DNA of 10,392 bases. Source: Actinomycetes bacterium. GTDB taxonomy: Bacteria > Actinomycetota > Acidimicrobiia > Acidimicrobiales > RAAP-2. The notes beneath the pieces were generated by a model, which ran no database searches, was not told where the DNA came from, and worked only from the letters and a program-made list of their open reading frames with translations. The stretch's first letter is position 1; each line of letters begins with the position of its first letter. Of this stretch, positions 1-6,312 are shown piece by piece. The DNA is taken from contig JAJYPU010000058.1 of NCBI GenBank assembly GCA_021795095.1, positions 1 through 10,392 on the forward strand, written 5' to 3'. The position numbers and the translations under genes are program-made.

Positions 1-604
1 CGCCGCGCGTGTAAGCCCGTGCGCAGGCCTCGAGCCAGCCGATCGAAAGCAGGGGGTCGCGCGCGGCGAGGTCGTCGTCGTAAGGGCGCAACGGGTCGAG
101 CCACGGCGACACCAGGGCGAGCGCGCCGACCGGGGCTTCACCAGCTACCAGCGCAGCGACGAGTGCACCCGCGCCGGCCGAGTCCGCGAGGCCGGCGACC
201 TCGTGACCGGCCAGGTACTCAAGCAGCGCCGTGACGTCTTGCACCGCGGCCGGGGCCGGGTGCTCGGGGGCAAGCCGGTAGTCAAGGCCGTAGAGCGTGG
301 CGCGCAGGGCCACCGCGAGGAAGGACCCGAGGGCGCGGCCCATCGCCGGCGAGCCGATGCAGTACCCGCCGCCGTGCACGTAGATGATCGCCCGGTCAAG
401 CGCCACATCGCGCGGGGTCAGGGTCTCGACGCGCAGCGAGCCGATTGTTACGGCTTCGCGCACCACGCCGCGCGCGACGGGGGTCGCCGACGTCGCCGCG
501 GCGAAGCGGGCCCGCTGGCGCTCCCAGGGCACCGACGAAGAGAAGATCAGACGACGGAGCGTCGAGAGCGACGCGCGTCGGTCCTCGAGCGCCGACCCGT
601 CCAC
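1..604 (-). CDS. alpha/beta hydrolase, HSL (hormone-sensitive lipase) type, partial
   Basis: Probable carboxylesterase or lipase-like hydrolase of the alpha/beta-hydrolase fold-3 (HSL, bacterial esterase family IV) group; the substrate is unknown. About 201 residues are visible and the C-terminal part, with the expected catalytic Asp and His, lies beyond the left edge. The oxyanion-hole motif HGGGY starts at about residue 77, the family signature DYRLAPEHPAPAA runs from about 108 to 120, and the nucleophile elbow reads ADSAG with Ser142. The usual first elbow residue is Gly, so Ala140 is a conservative variant. The proposed start is the GTG at 604, one base after the serB stop codon; the frame stays open upstream but inside serB, and no strong ribosome binding site is seen, so translation is probably coupled to serB. 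The family assignment is firm; the exact start is uncertain. Confidence 0.82.
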   Translation of the reverse strand, partial: MDGSALEDRRASLSTLRRLIFSSSVPWERQRARFAAATSATPVARGVVREAVTIGSLRVETLTPRDVALDRAIIYVHGGGYCIGSPAMGRALGSFLAVALRATLYGLDYRLAPEHPAPAAVQDVTALLEYLAGHEVAGLADSAGAGALVAALVAGEAPVGALALVSPWLDPLRPYDDDLAARDPLLSIGWLEACARAYTRG

Positions 605-605
605 C

Positions 606-1814
606 TCAGTCCGCTTCGATCTCTTCTCGACTGATCCCGAGGAAGTAGAGCACTGCGTCGAGGTAAGGAACCGAGAGCGCGGCATTCGCGTGCGCGCGCA
701 CGACGGGCTTGGCGTTAAAGGCGATGCCGAGGCCGGCCGCTGAGATCATGTCGATGTCGTTGGCGCCGTCACCGACCGCGACGGTCTGCTCGAGCGGGAC
801 GCCGATCTCCTCAGCGAAGCGTCGCAGGGCCCGCTCCTTGCCGGCGCGGTCGACGATCTCACCGAGCACCCGACCCGTGAGGCGGCCGTCGACCACCTCG
901 AGGTGGTTCGCGTCGTAGTAGCGAACGCCGAGCTCGTCGAGCAAGGGCGCGAGCACCTCGAGGAACCCGCCCGAGACGACGGCGGGCACATAGCCGAGTC
1001 GCTGCAGCGTCGCGAGCAGCGTGCGCGCCCCGGGCATCAGACGGAGCCGGGAGCGCACGTCGTCGATGACGCTCGCGGGCAGCCCCTCGAGCAGCGCGAC
1101 GCGGCGCCGCAGGGACTCGGCGAAGTCAATCGCCCCGGCCATCGCCGAGGCGGTGATCGCCGAGACGTCCTCGGCGCGCCCGCAGGCCTCGGCGAGCAGG
1201 TCGATCACTTCTTCTTGGATGAGCGTAGAGTCGGCGTCCATCACCACGAGGTGCTTGGCGCGACGGTGCAGGCCCGCGCGCTGGATGGCGAGGTCGAGCC
1301 CCACGGTGTTGGCGGCGTCGGTGACCCCCTGACGCAGGGCCTCGTGGTCCACGCCGAGCACTACGAGCTCGTAGCAGTCGACCGGGTAGGTGGCGAGGTG
1401 CACGATCCGTTCACAGGTCGAGTCGCTGGCGGCGATCGCGCCAAAGACCGCGCGCAACTGGGATGCGCCGATCGTCGGGGCGATGAGGGTCACGAGGAGC
1501 CGTCCACCGTGCACGATCGCGGCGGGGTCGACCGGTTCGACCGTGGCGGTGATCGAGCCGCCCTCGATGGCGCGCGTGGCGATCGCCGCGTGCACCGCCT
1601 CGGGGCGCAGGCCCTCGCCGGACACCTCGGCGCACAGCACCAGGGCGCCTCGAATTGTGATCTGTCCGACGTCGGTGAGGGTCGCGCCACCGGCCTCGAG
1701 GGCCGACAGCGCCGCGAAGAGCTCGGCACCCACACCGATCCGATCGGGCCCGCTCACCGTTACTAGATACGCATTCGCCACGGATGAAGCGTAGAACGTC
1801 CGGTCATCGCGCAT
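606..1814 (-). CDS. serB: phosphoserine phosphatase with N-terminal ACT domains
   Basis: Catalyses the last step of serine biosynthesis, phosphoserine to serine plus phosphate, in the cytoplasm. The 402-residue protein has two ACT-like regulatory domains (about residues 14-95 and 104-175) followed by a HAD phosphatase domain. The catalytic motif is DADST with nucleophile Asp193 and acid/base Asp195. Motif II is the Ser of VVSGGF (Ser281), motif III is Lys326 in GKERA, and motif IV is GDGANDID (348-355). Length and layout agree with the two-ACT actinobacterial SerB (M. tuberculosis SerB2 type), where the ACT domains are thought to sense amino acids. The ATG at 1814 is preferred; the frame is open to 1874, but that extension lies inside the upstream transporter gene and has no family similarity. 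The gene overlaps the upstream MFS gene by 11 bases, and the next hydrolase starts one base after its stop. Confidence 0.95.
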   Translation of the reverse strand: MRDDRTFYASSVANAYLVTVSGPDRIGVGAELFAALSALEAGGATLTDVGQITIRGALVLCAEVSGEGLRPEAVHAAIATRAIEGGSITATVEPVDPAAIVHGGRLLVTLIAPTIGASQLRAVFGAIAASDSTCERIVHLATYPVDCYELVVLGVDHEALRQGVTDAANTVGLDLAIQRAGLHRRAKHLVVMDADSTLIQEEVIDLLAEACGRAEDVSAITASAMAGAIDFAESLRRRVALLEGLPASVIDDVRSRLRLMPGARTLLATLQRLGYVPAVVSGGFLEVLAPLLDELGVRYYDANHLEVVDGRLTGRVLGEIVDRAGKERALRRFAEEIGVPLEQTVAVGDGANDIDMISAAGLGIAFNAKPVVRAHANAALSVPYLDAVLYFLGISREEIEAD

Positions 1815-3069
1815 CGTGCTCGGCGGCTCGCAGCTCGCGCACATCGGCGACGTGGCGATCGGTTTGAGCGTCAAAGGCCCACAGCTGGGGTAGGGCCGCG
1901 ACGACGACCGCCACCGAGCCGGCGCTCGCCAGTCCGCCGACGGTGAGTGAGAACCGCAGCGAGGTCCAGGCGGTCATCAATCCGGAGCGGAACTGTCCAG
2001 CCGTCGGTCCGAGCGAATATGAGATCAGTTCGACGCCGGCCATGCGCCCGCGAACGTCGGGCGGGATCGACTCGTTCCACATCGTGTTGCGAAAGATCCC
2101 GCTCACCGCGTCGGCCCCGCCGGCGACGACGAGTCCGGCCAGCACGACGACCAAGGACGTCGAGTAGCCGAAGATCGCGATCCCGAGGCCCCACGTGACC
2201 GCCGCGGCGACCACGGCGCGGCCGTAGCGGTGCACGTGGCGCGTCCAGCGCGAGGTCAGGGTCGCGAGCAGGGCCCCCGTCGGCAGACCGAGGTAGAGCA
2301 GGGAGAGCGCATAGTGCTCCGAGAAGTGCGCGGCCACGAACGGCAGCATCACGACCGGGTAGGCGAGGGCCATCGCGAGCAGGTCGACGACGTAGGTGCC
2401 CACGATGTCGGGGCGCGAGCGCGCGTAGCGAAGCCCTACCATGAGCGAGCTCATCGAGGCCCCGTCACCGCCGCCGCGCCCGACCGGCGCCAGGGTCACG
2501 AGCAGTCCGAGAGAGAAGACGAAGGTGACCACGTTGATGGCGTAGACCCACTGGGGCCCGGCGGCCACCGCGATGAAGCCGCCGAGCGCCGGTCCGACGA
2601 TCGAAGCGAAGGTGCCGCGCACCATGTTGAGCGTCGCCGCGTCGCGTTGGAGGTCGTGGTCGACGAGTCGTTGGTTGAGCGCGGCAAGGCTCGGTCCCTG
2701 GACGCTACCCGCGATGATGATGACGGCGTCGACCACGTAGAGCACCCACGCCGCGGGCGAGGGACGCGCCGCGTTGACGACGAGCGCGACGGCGGTGAGC
2801 AAGAGCACGAACTCGGTGACCAGCACGAGTCGGCGTCGGTCGAAGTGGTCGGCGAGCACGCCGCCGTAGAGGCCGAAGACGAGCAGCGGCACGACCTCGA
2901 CGAGGCCGAGCGCGCCCACCGCAATCGGCGAGTGGGTGAGCTGCTTGAGCTGGTACGCGGTCGTCACGTAGGTCGCCTGGCTACCGAGCGCCGAGATGAA
3001 GCCGGCGACGTAGAGTCGGCGGTACTGGCGCGACGCTCGCAGCGGTGCGAGGTTGAGTCCCAGGTTCAC
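1804..3069 (-). CDS. MFS transporter, EntS-like (MFS_3) family
   Basis: Inner-membrane major facilitator protein, 421 residues, with about a dozen hydrophobic segments and a loop between two halves near residues 196-215. The N-terminal pattern (LRASRQYRRLYVAGFIS, then SALGSQ and YQLKQLTHSP) and the motif GLYGGVLADHFDRRR (about 66-80, the MFS motif A equivalent between helices 2 and 3) resemble the EntS/MFS_3 exporters. The second half has the family-like segment PPDVRGRMAGVELISYSLGP (336-355). Substrate is unknown; EntS exports a siderophore, but no siderophore genes are visible here. The GTG at 3069 is chosen because it overlaps the stop of the acyltransferase by four bases (GTGA) and gives the family N-terminus; the longer reading to 3246 is antisense-free but runs over the acyltransferase in another frame. 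It is likely translationally coupled to that gene. Confidence 0.88.
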   Translation of the reverse strand: MNLGLNLAPLRASRQYRRLYVAGFISALGSQATYVTTAYQLKQLTHSPIAVGALGLVEVVPLLVFGLYGGVLADHFDRRRLVLVTEFVLLLTAVALVVNAARPSPAAWVLYVVDAVIIIAGSVQGPSLAALNQRLVDHDLQRDAATLNMVRGTFASIVGPALGGFIAVAAGPQWVYAINVVTFVFSLGLLVTLAPVGRGGGDGASMSSLMVGLRYARSRPDIVGTYVVDLLAMALAYPVVMLPFVAAHFSEHYALSLLYLGLPTGALLATLTSRWTRHVHRYGRAVVAAAVTWGLGIAIFGYSTSLVVVLAGLVVAGGADAVSGIFRNTMWNESIPPDVRGRMAGVELISYSLGPTAGQFRSGLMTAWTSLRFSLTVGGLASAGSVAVVVAALPQLWAFDAQTDRHVADVRELRAAEHDAR

Positions 3070-3716
3070 GCCGGCGGGCCCGCCAGCCACCCGCGGTCGC
3101 GGTCGTAGTGGCGAAGCACCCTGGCTGGGACACCACCGAGCACGACGTGGCTCGGGAACGTGCCGCGCACCACCGCGCCCGCGGCGACCGTCGTGTGCTC
3201 TCCAAGGTCCGTGCCCGGCAGGATCACGACGTTCGCGCCGAGCCAACTCCCCGACCCGATCCGAACGGCGGCCTCGGTCGGGCGCTGCCAGCCGATCGCC
3301 GCGTCCGGGTCGTCGTAGACGTGGTTCTGGTCGGTGATGTAGACGTAGGGGCCGGTCTGGATCTCGTCGCCCAACTCGATACGCCAGTGGCCGATGATGT
3401 GCGAACCCCGGCCGATCACGCAGCGTTGACCGATCGACACGACGGGTGTGGCGAGCATCGTCTGGTCACCGTTGATGCCCGCGGTCAGACAGACGTTCGG
3501 ACCCACGAGTGTGTCGTCGCCAATCGACAGGTAGCGCTCGTTGTAGATGACGCCCTGGGGGGCCATCAACGCCGCACCCGCGCCGAAATAGTGGAAGGCG
3601 TCGGCGTAGCGGTCGTGGGCTCCGACAATCGCGACGTCGTTCGCGTAGGCCCGAAGCGCACGCACCGCTTCACCGAGGAGTCGTCTCGTGTGACGGCGCA
3701 GTTGCATGGGGGTCAC
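3066..3716 (-). CDS. left-handed beta-helix (hexapeptide repeat) acyltransferase
   Basis: Probable O- or N-acetyltransferase of the LbetaH/hexapeptide superfamily, about 216 residues; the acceptor is unknown. Hexapeptide-type turns are visible from about residue 60 to 110 and again at 150-197, for example SIGDDTLVGPNV, VSIGQRCVIGRGSHI, IGSGSWLGANVVILPG and VAAGAVV, ending in the typical LGGVPARVLR. The likely catalytic His is His132 in DQNHVYDD, matching the conserved His after the loop in maltose/xenobiotic acetyltransferase relatives. Trimers are the rule in this family. The start may be GTG at 3716 or ATG at 3707; neither has a clear ribosome binding site, and the open frame above 3716 contains no ATG, GTG or TTG. 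It lies 113 bases after recA, where actinobacteria usually carry recX, and overlaps the next gene by four bases. Confidence 0.85.
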   Translation of the reverse strand: MTPMQLRRHTRRLLGEAVRALRAYANDVAIVGAHDRYADAFHYFGAGAALMAPQGVIYNERYLSIGDDTLVGPNVCLTAGINGDQTMLATPVVSIGQRCVIGRGSHIIGHWRIELGDEIQTGPYVYITDQNHVYDDPDAAIGWQRPTEAAVRIGSGSWLGANVVILPGTDLGEHTTVAAGAVVRGTFPSHVVLGGVPARVLRHYDRDRGWLAGPPA

Positions 3717-3829
3717 GCTATCGCTGCGGGTAGTGGAGTCCGCGCTGGCAGCAGCGCCCGCACTGCGACACCGCCGCCCGCCGGCCCTGTCATCGGTCGA
3801 CCGCCGCAGACGCGCCGGTCACCTCGACG
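3717..3829. other. recA-acyltransferase intergenic spacer
   Basis: This 113-base GC-rich spacer holds an imperfect dyad, CGCTGC at 3722-3727 pairing with GCAGCG at 3751-3756, and a nested smaller one (GCGCT at 3742-3746 with AGCGC at 3753-3757). There is no run of T after either on the minus strand, so a Rho-independent terminator is not supported. No promoter or ribosome binding site for the acyltransferase is evident, and no recX remnant is recognisable in it. Confidence 0.4.
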
Positions 3830-5965
3830 TCAGTCGAGAGTGATCGGTGCGTCGACGTCGATCGCCTCACCGATGACGTCGGGCGCCAGTGCCTCGGCGA
3901 GGTGCGCTCGGACCCGCTCGTCGACCTCGGCCATGAGCTGGGGGTTCTCACGCAGGAAGTTCTTCACGTTCTCGCGGCCCTGTCCGAGCTGCTCACCCTC
4001 GTAGGTGAACCACGCGCCGGCCTTCTTTACGAAGCCGAGCTCGACGGCGACGTCGAGCACGGACCCTTCGCGACTGATGCCCTGGCCGTACATGATGTCG
4101 AACTCCGCCTGCTTGAACGGTGCCGCACACTTGTTCTTCACGACCTTCACGCGCGTTCGGTTGCCCACGATCTCGGTACCGTCCTTGATCGATTCGATTC
4201 GACGGATATCGAGACGGATCGACGAGTAGAACTTGAGTGCACGACCGCCTGGCGTGACCTCGGGCGAGTTGTGGACGACCACCCCATCGACCAGGTAGTT
4301 ATGCGACCCCTCGACCTCGATGTCAAAGCGTCGCATGGACCGAGTCGGCGGCTTCTGGTGAATATCGACGATGGGCATTGCCATCAGCTCGTAGCGCGTC
4401 GGTACGAAGACCGGGTCCACGGCGAACCTCCCGCGGAATCGCGGCAGGAGCTTGTAGTCCATGCTCGGGTGCACGAACGGGGCGATGAGGGCCTGCAGCT
4501 TCGCGGACTCGCCCGTCGAGAACCGAAGCACGGCCTTGTGCACGGATCCCACTTCGACCAGGTCGGCCCGAATCTGCCACGTATCCTTCAGGTACGCGAC
4601 CAGACGCTCCCGTGTTTGCGGTTCCATCGCCTCTATGCAGATATTGACGCGTCCGCTTCCCCCTTCGGTGCGAGCCTGGAGCCCCTTGGACCGGAGAGTG
4701 AAATTGGCATCATCCATGTACCACAATGCGAGCGACATCGGCGTCAGCCCCTTGAGGTAGTCGTCGTCGAAGACTTTCTTCCCGCCGACGTATACCGACT
4801 GACGAAGCGCGGCCAACTCAGGTAGCGGCTGGAAGTCGTACGTCACGACACCGTCGTCTCGAACTTTGTGACTACACGACACATTCGCGAAGAGTGACGC
4901 CTTCCACTCGGCGTACGGCGCCTGCCGCGCGCAGTGCGAATAGCGCAGTCGTGCGCCGTGGCCGCTCTTGGTCGACGAGAGCGCACCATCACCCATCAAG
5001 GTGCCACGAATCGCTTCGAGCTGGAATTCAGATAGGTGCACGGGTAGCGCCTGCATGACGTTCTCACCCACTACCAAGTCCTTGGCTTGCTTCCAGCCAG
5101 TTGGCGTGCGAACGAGGTGATTGGGGGTGGCGGCGAACTGGGCGCGACCATTCCCCTGTGGCTTGGCCACGGTCACTTGGAGGAAGCTCTCGGCCTTGCC
5201 GTTGTCGAACCAATTCACAACCCGCTTGGCGACGACCGCGCCGACCGTGGGGTCGTAGGACAACACCTCGACGGGTAGGCGCTGGTTCACGATCTTGCCG
5301 ATCTTCTCAGTCGTCCCGTCGGCGAGCACGACACGGGTGCCGTACGAGAAGCACCCGTACATGACACCGATCTTCTCTCTCAGCTGGTTGATGAAGATGG
5401 CGATCGTGTTCGACTTGGAGAGTCCACCGGTCAACTTGCGCAGCGCCTGGCTCATGAGCCGCGCCTGGAGTCCGACGTGGGAGTCGCCCATGTCGCCCTC
5501 GATCTCCGCGCGCGGGGTCAGTGCCGCCACCGAGTCGATCACGATGACGTCGAGCGCCCCGGAGCGGATCAGCATGTCGGTGATCTCGAGGGCCTGCTCA
5601 CCGGTGTCGGGCTGGCTGATCAAGAGGTCGTCAACGTTCACCCCGATGGCGCGCGCGTACACGGGGTCCATCGCGTGCTCAGCGTCGATGTAGGCGCACA
5701 CGCCGCCGTTGCGCTGGGCTTCGGCGACCACGTGCATCGCGAGGGTCGACTTGCCCGATGACTCGGGACCGTACAGCTCAACGATGCGTCCGCGCGGCAG
5801 ACCACCGACGCCGAGCGCCATGTCGAGTGCGAGTGCGCCCGTCGGGATCGTCTCGATGTTCATGTGCAGGTTCTCACCCATGCGCATGATCGATCCCTTG
5901 CCGAACTGCTTCTCGATCTGGCCGAGGGCTGCGTCGAGTGCCTTGCTTCGGTCATCGGTGGCCAT
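3830..5965 (-). CDS. recA: recombinase RecA, precursor interrupted by an intein
   Basis: RecA binds single-stranded DNA, promotes strand exchange and stimulates LexA self-cleavage. The precursor is 711 residues: N-extein 1-204, intein 205-566, C-extein 567-711; splicing would give a normal-length RecA of 349. The Walker A motif is GPESSGKST with Lys72, the same number as in E. coli, and IVIDS (141-145) is the Walker B strand. The N-extein ends [14 protein letters not shown] and the C-extein begins SPEVTPGG, so the intein sits in the L2 DNA-binding loop and the unspliced protein should be inactive. The C-extein has the usual [16 protein letters not shown] and [14 protein letters not shown] stretches and an acidic tail. 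The ATG at 5965 is chosen because AAGGAG lies four bases upstream; an in-frame ATG at 6016 would add an Arg-rich leader encoded by the promoter region. Control is probably by LexA and PafBC (sites at 6044-6057 and 5994-6015). Confidence 0.97.
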   Translation of the reverse strand: MATDDRSKALDAALGQIEKQFGKGSIMRMGENLHMNIETIPTGALALDMALGVGGLPRGRIVELYGPESSGKSTLAMHVVAEAQRNGGVCAYIDAEHAMDPVYARAIGVNVDDLLISQPDTGEQALEITDMLIRSGALDVIVIDSVAALTPRAEIEGDMGDSHVGLQARLMSQALRKLTGGLSKSNTIAIFINQLREKIGVMYGCFSYGTRVVLADGTTEKIGKIVNQRLPVEVLSYDPTVGAVVAKRVVNWFDNGKAESFLQVTVAKPQGNGRAQFAATPNHLVRTPTGWKQAKDLVVGENVMQALPVHLSEFQLEAIRGTLMGDGALSSTKSGHGARLRYSHCARQAPYAEWKASLFANVSCSHKVRDDGVVTYDFQPLPELAALRQSVYVGGKKVFDDDYLKGLTPMSLALWYMDDANFTLRSKGLQARTEGGSGRVNICIEAMEPQTRERLVAYLKDTWQIRADLVEVGSVHKAVLRFSTGESAKLQALIAPFVHPSMDYKLLPRFRGRFAVDPVFVPTRYELMAMPIVDIHQKPPTRSMRRFDIEVEGSHNYLVDGVVVHNSPEVTPGGRALKFYSSIRLDIRRIESIKDGTEIVGNRTRVKVVKNKCAAPFKQAEFDIMYGQGISREGSVLDVAVELGFVKKAGAWFTYEGEQLGQGRENVKNFLRENPQLMAEVDERVRAHLAEALAPDVIGEAIDVDAPITLD
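4268..5353 (-). mobile_element. RecA intein with LAGLIDADG homing endonuclease
   Basis: In-frame class 1 intein of 362 residues (precursor residues 205-566) that should excise itself and ligate GVMYG to SPEV. Splicing block A starts with Cys205 ([13 protein letters not shown]). Block B is FAATPNHL with the TxxH residues Thr280 and His283. Block F is [15 protein letters not shown], and the C-terminus is VVHN with His565 and Asn566; the +1 extein residue is Ser567. All residues needed for splicing are present. Between the splicing halves are the two LAGLIDADG helices: GTLMGDG with Asp326 and LWYMDDANF with Asp419. Both acidic catalytic residues are kept, but the Gly normally ending the second motif is Ala420. 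From memory the protein closely resembles the M. leprae RecA intein (shared [28 protein letters not shown]) at the same insertion point. Intein DNA samples are 55-57% GC against 68-70% in the extein. Confidence 0.96.
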
Positions 5966-5969
5966 GGTT

Positions 5970-5975
5970 CTCCTT
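5970..5975 (-). promoter_or_regulatory. ribosome binding site of recA
   Basis: On the minus strand AAGGAG is followed by four bases (AACC) and the ATG at 5965. It is the clearest Shine-Dalgarno sequence in the window and decides the RecA start over the in-frame ATG at 6016. Confidence 0.85.
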
Positions 5976-5993
5976 CGTCTACGTCGTCGGAGC

Positions 5994-6015
5994 ACTGTAG
6001 AGTGCCCCTCTGACA
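5994..6015 (-). promoter_or_regulatory. PafBC-type (RecA/LexA-independent) damage promoter of recA
   Basis: Reading the minus strand, TGTCA (6015-6011), GAG (6010-6008), eight bases, then TACAGT (5999-5994). The published actinobacterial RecA-independent damage promoter, now known to be used by the PafBC activator, is tTGTCRgtg-N8-TAnnnT as I recall it. The TGTCR core, the N8 spacing and the TAnnnT -10 element all fit; the middle triplet is GAG rather than GTG, and the first base is A rather than T. Transcription would start near 5987, about 22 bases before the recA ATG, leaving room for the ribosome binding site. Match and position are seen directly; PafBC control is inferred from family knowledge. 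Confidence 0.75.
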
Positions 6016-6043
6016 TCGGTCGGGCTACGCCGACACCGTACTA

Positions 6044-6057
6044 CGAACAAGTGTTCG
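6044..6057. promoter_or_regulatory. LexA operator (SOS box)
   Basis: The 14-mer CGAACAAGTGTTCG fits the Gram-positive SOS consensus CGAACRNRYGTTYG at every position, with perfect CGAAC/GTTCG arms. It lies 78 bases upstream of the recA ATG. On the minus strand it contains TTGTTC (6050-6045), which sits 17 bases from TAGCCC (6027-6022), a possible but weak sigma-70-type promoter that LexA would block. The box also lies 72 bases upstream of the + strand ORF at 6130, so it could control both directions. Confidence 0.88.
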
Positions 6058-6116
6058 CTTCAAGGATTCGGCGCGCTGGAAATGAAACAGCCGCGTAAAG
6101 CGACCCTAACCCCGCT

Positions 6117-6122
6117 TACAGT
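6117..6122 (+). promoter_or_regulatory. possible -10 element for a leaderless transcript
   Basis: TACAGT, the same hexamer as the recA -10 on the other strand, ends seven bases before the ATG at 6130. A start about seven bases downstream would place the first transcribed base on or next to the A of the ATG, as in the leaderless mRNAs common in actinobacteria. No convincing -35 element is found 16-18 bases upstream, so this is tentative. Confidence 0.35.
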
Positions 6123-6129
6123 ACGGATC

Positions 6130-6312
6130 ATGGCCAGCGAACACGAACCTGAAAAGTTGAGTGGCAAAGTCAAACCGGAAGAGACTCCTGAAGCACCCTT
6201 GGAGGGCGATGACGTCGACGAGGCGCTGCCTGACGTCATCAGCGACCCGGGTGTCGAGGGTGGTGTGGACGTCGTCAACGAGGAGCCCGAGGATCCCGAA
6301 TCCGAGGCGTAG
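6130..6312 (+). CDS. small, highly acidic hypothetical protein
   Basis: I do not recognise this 60-residue protein. It begins MASEHEPEKLSGK and ends NEEPEDPESEA. About 21 of 60 residues are Asp or Glu against three Lys and no Arg, with several prolines and almost no aromatic residues, so it is probably soluble and disordered. It is divergent from recA, and the SOS box and recA promoters lie in the shared region, so damage control is possible. The ATG at 6130 is preferred because a TACAGT -10 element ends seven bases before it, suggesting a leaderless message. An in-frame ATG at 6082 would add 16 basic and neutral residues unlike the rest and has no clear ribosome binding site. Codon use is only mildly GC-biased at third positions. 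That it is a real gene is likely but not proven. Confidence 0.55.
   Translation: MASEHEPEKLSGKVKPEETPEAPLEGDDVDEALPDVISDPGVEGGVDVVNEEPEDPESEA

Noticed and set aside
903..1766. Long + strand open frame (287 residues) opposite serB
   Set aside because: Same pattern of antisense shadow over a gene whose catalytic motifs are all intact on the minus strand.
1815..1874. Longer start for SerB at 1874
   Set aside because: The added 20 residues lie in the transporter gene in another frame and have no similarity to SerB; the ATG at 1814 leads directly into the first ACT domain.
2230..3108. Long + strand open frame (292 residues) opposite the MFS gene
   Set aside because: Antisense to a recognised transporter; low-complexity charged composition, no domain, no plausible start signal.
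3070..3246. Longer start for the MFS transporter at 3246
   Set aside because: The extra 59 residues are an out-of-frame reading of the acyltransferase 3' end with Arg/Pro/Gly-rich composition; the GTG at 3069 gives the family N-terminus and a four-base overlap.
3722..3757. GC-rich dyad after recA as a terminator
   Set aside because: No T tract follows on the minus strand, and such dyads are frequent by chance at this GC content.
5966..6016. Longer RecA start at the in-frame ATG at 6016, adding an Arg-rich leader
   Set aside because: The extension is encoded by the promoter region, overlaps the PafBC motif, is unlike RecA N-termini, and the ATG at 5965 has a strong ribosome binding site four bases upstream.
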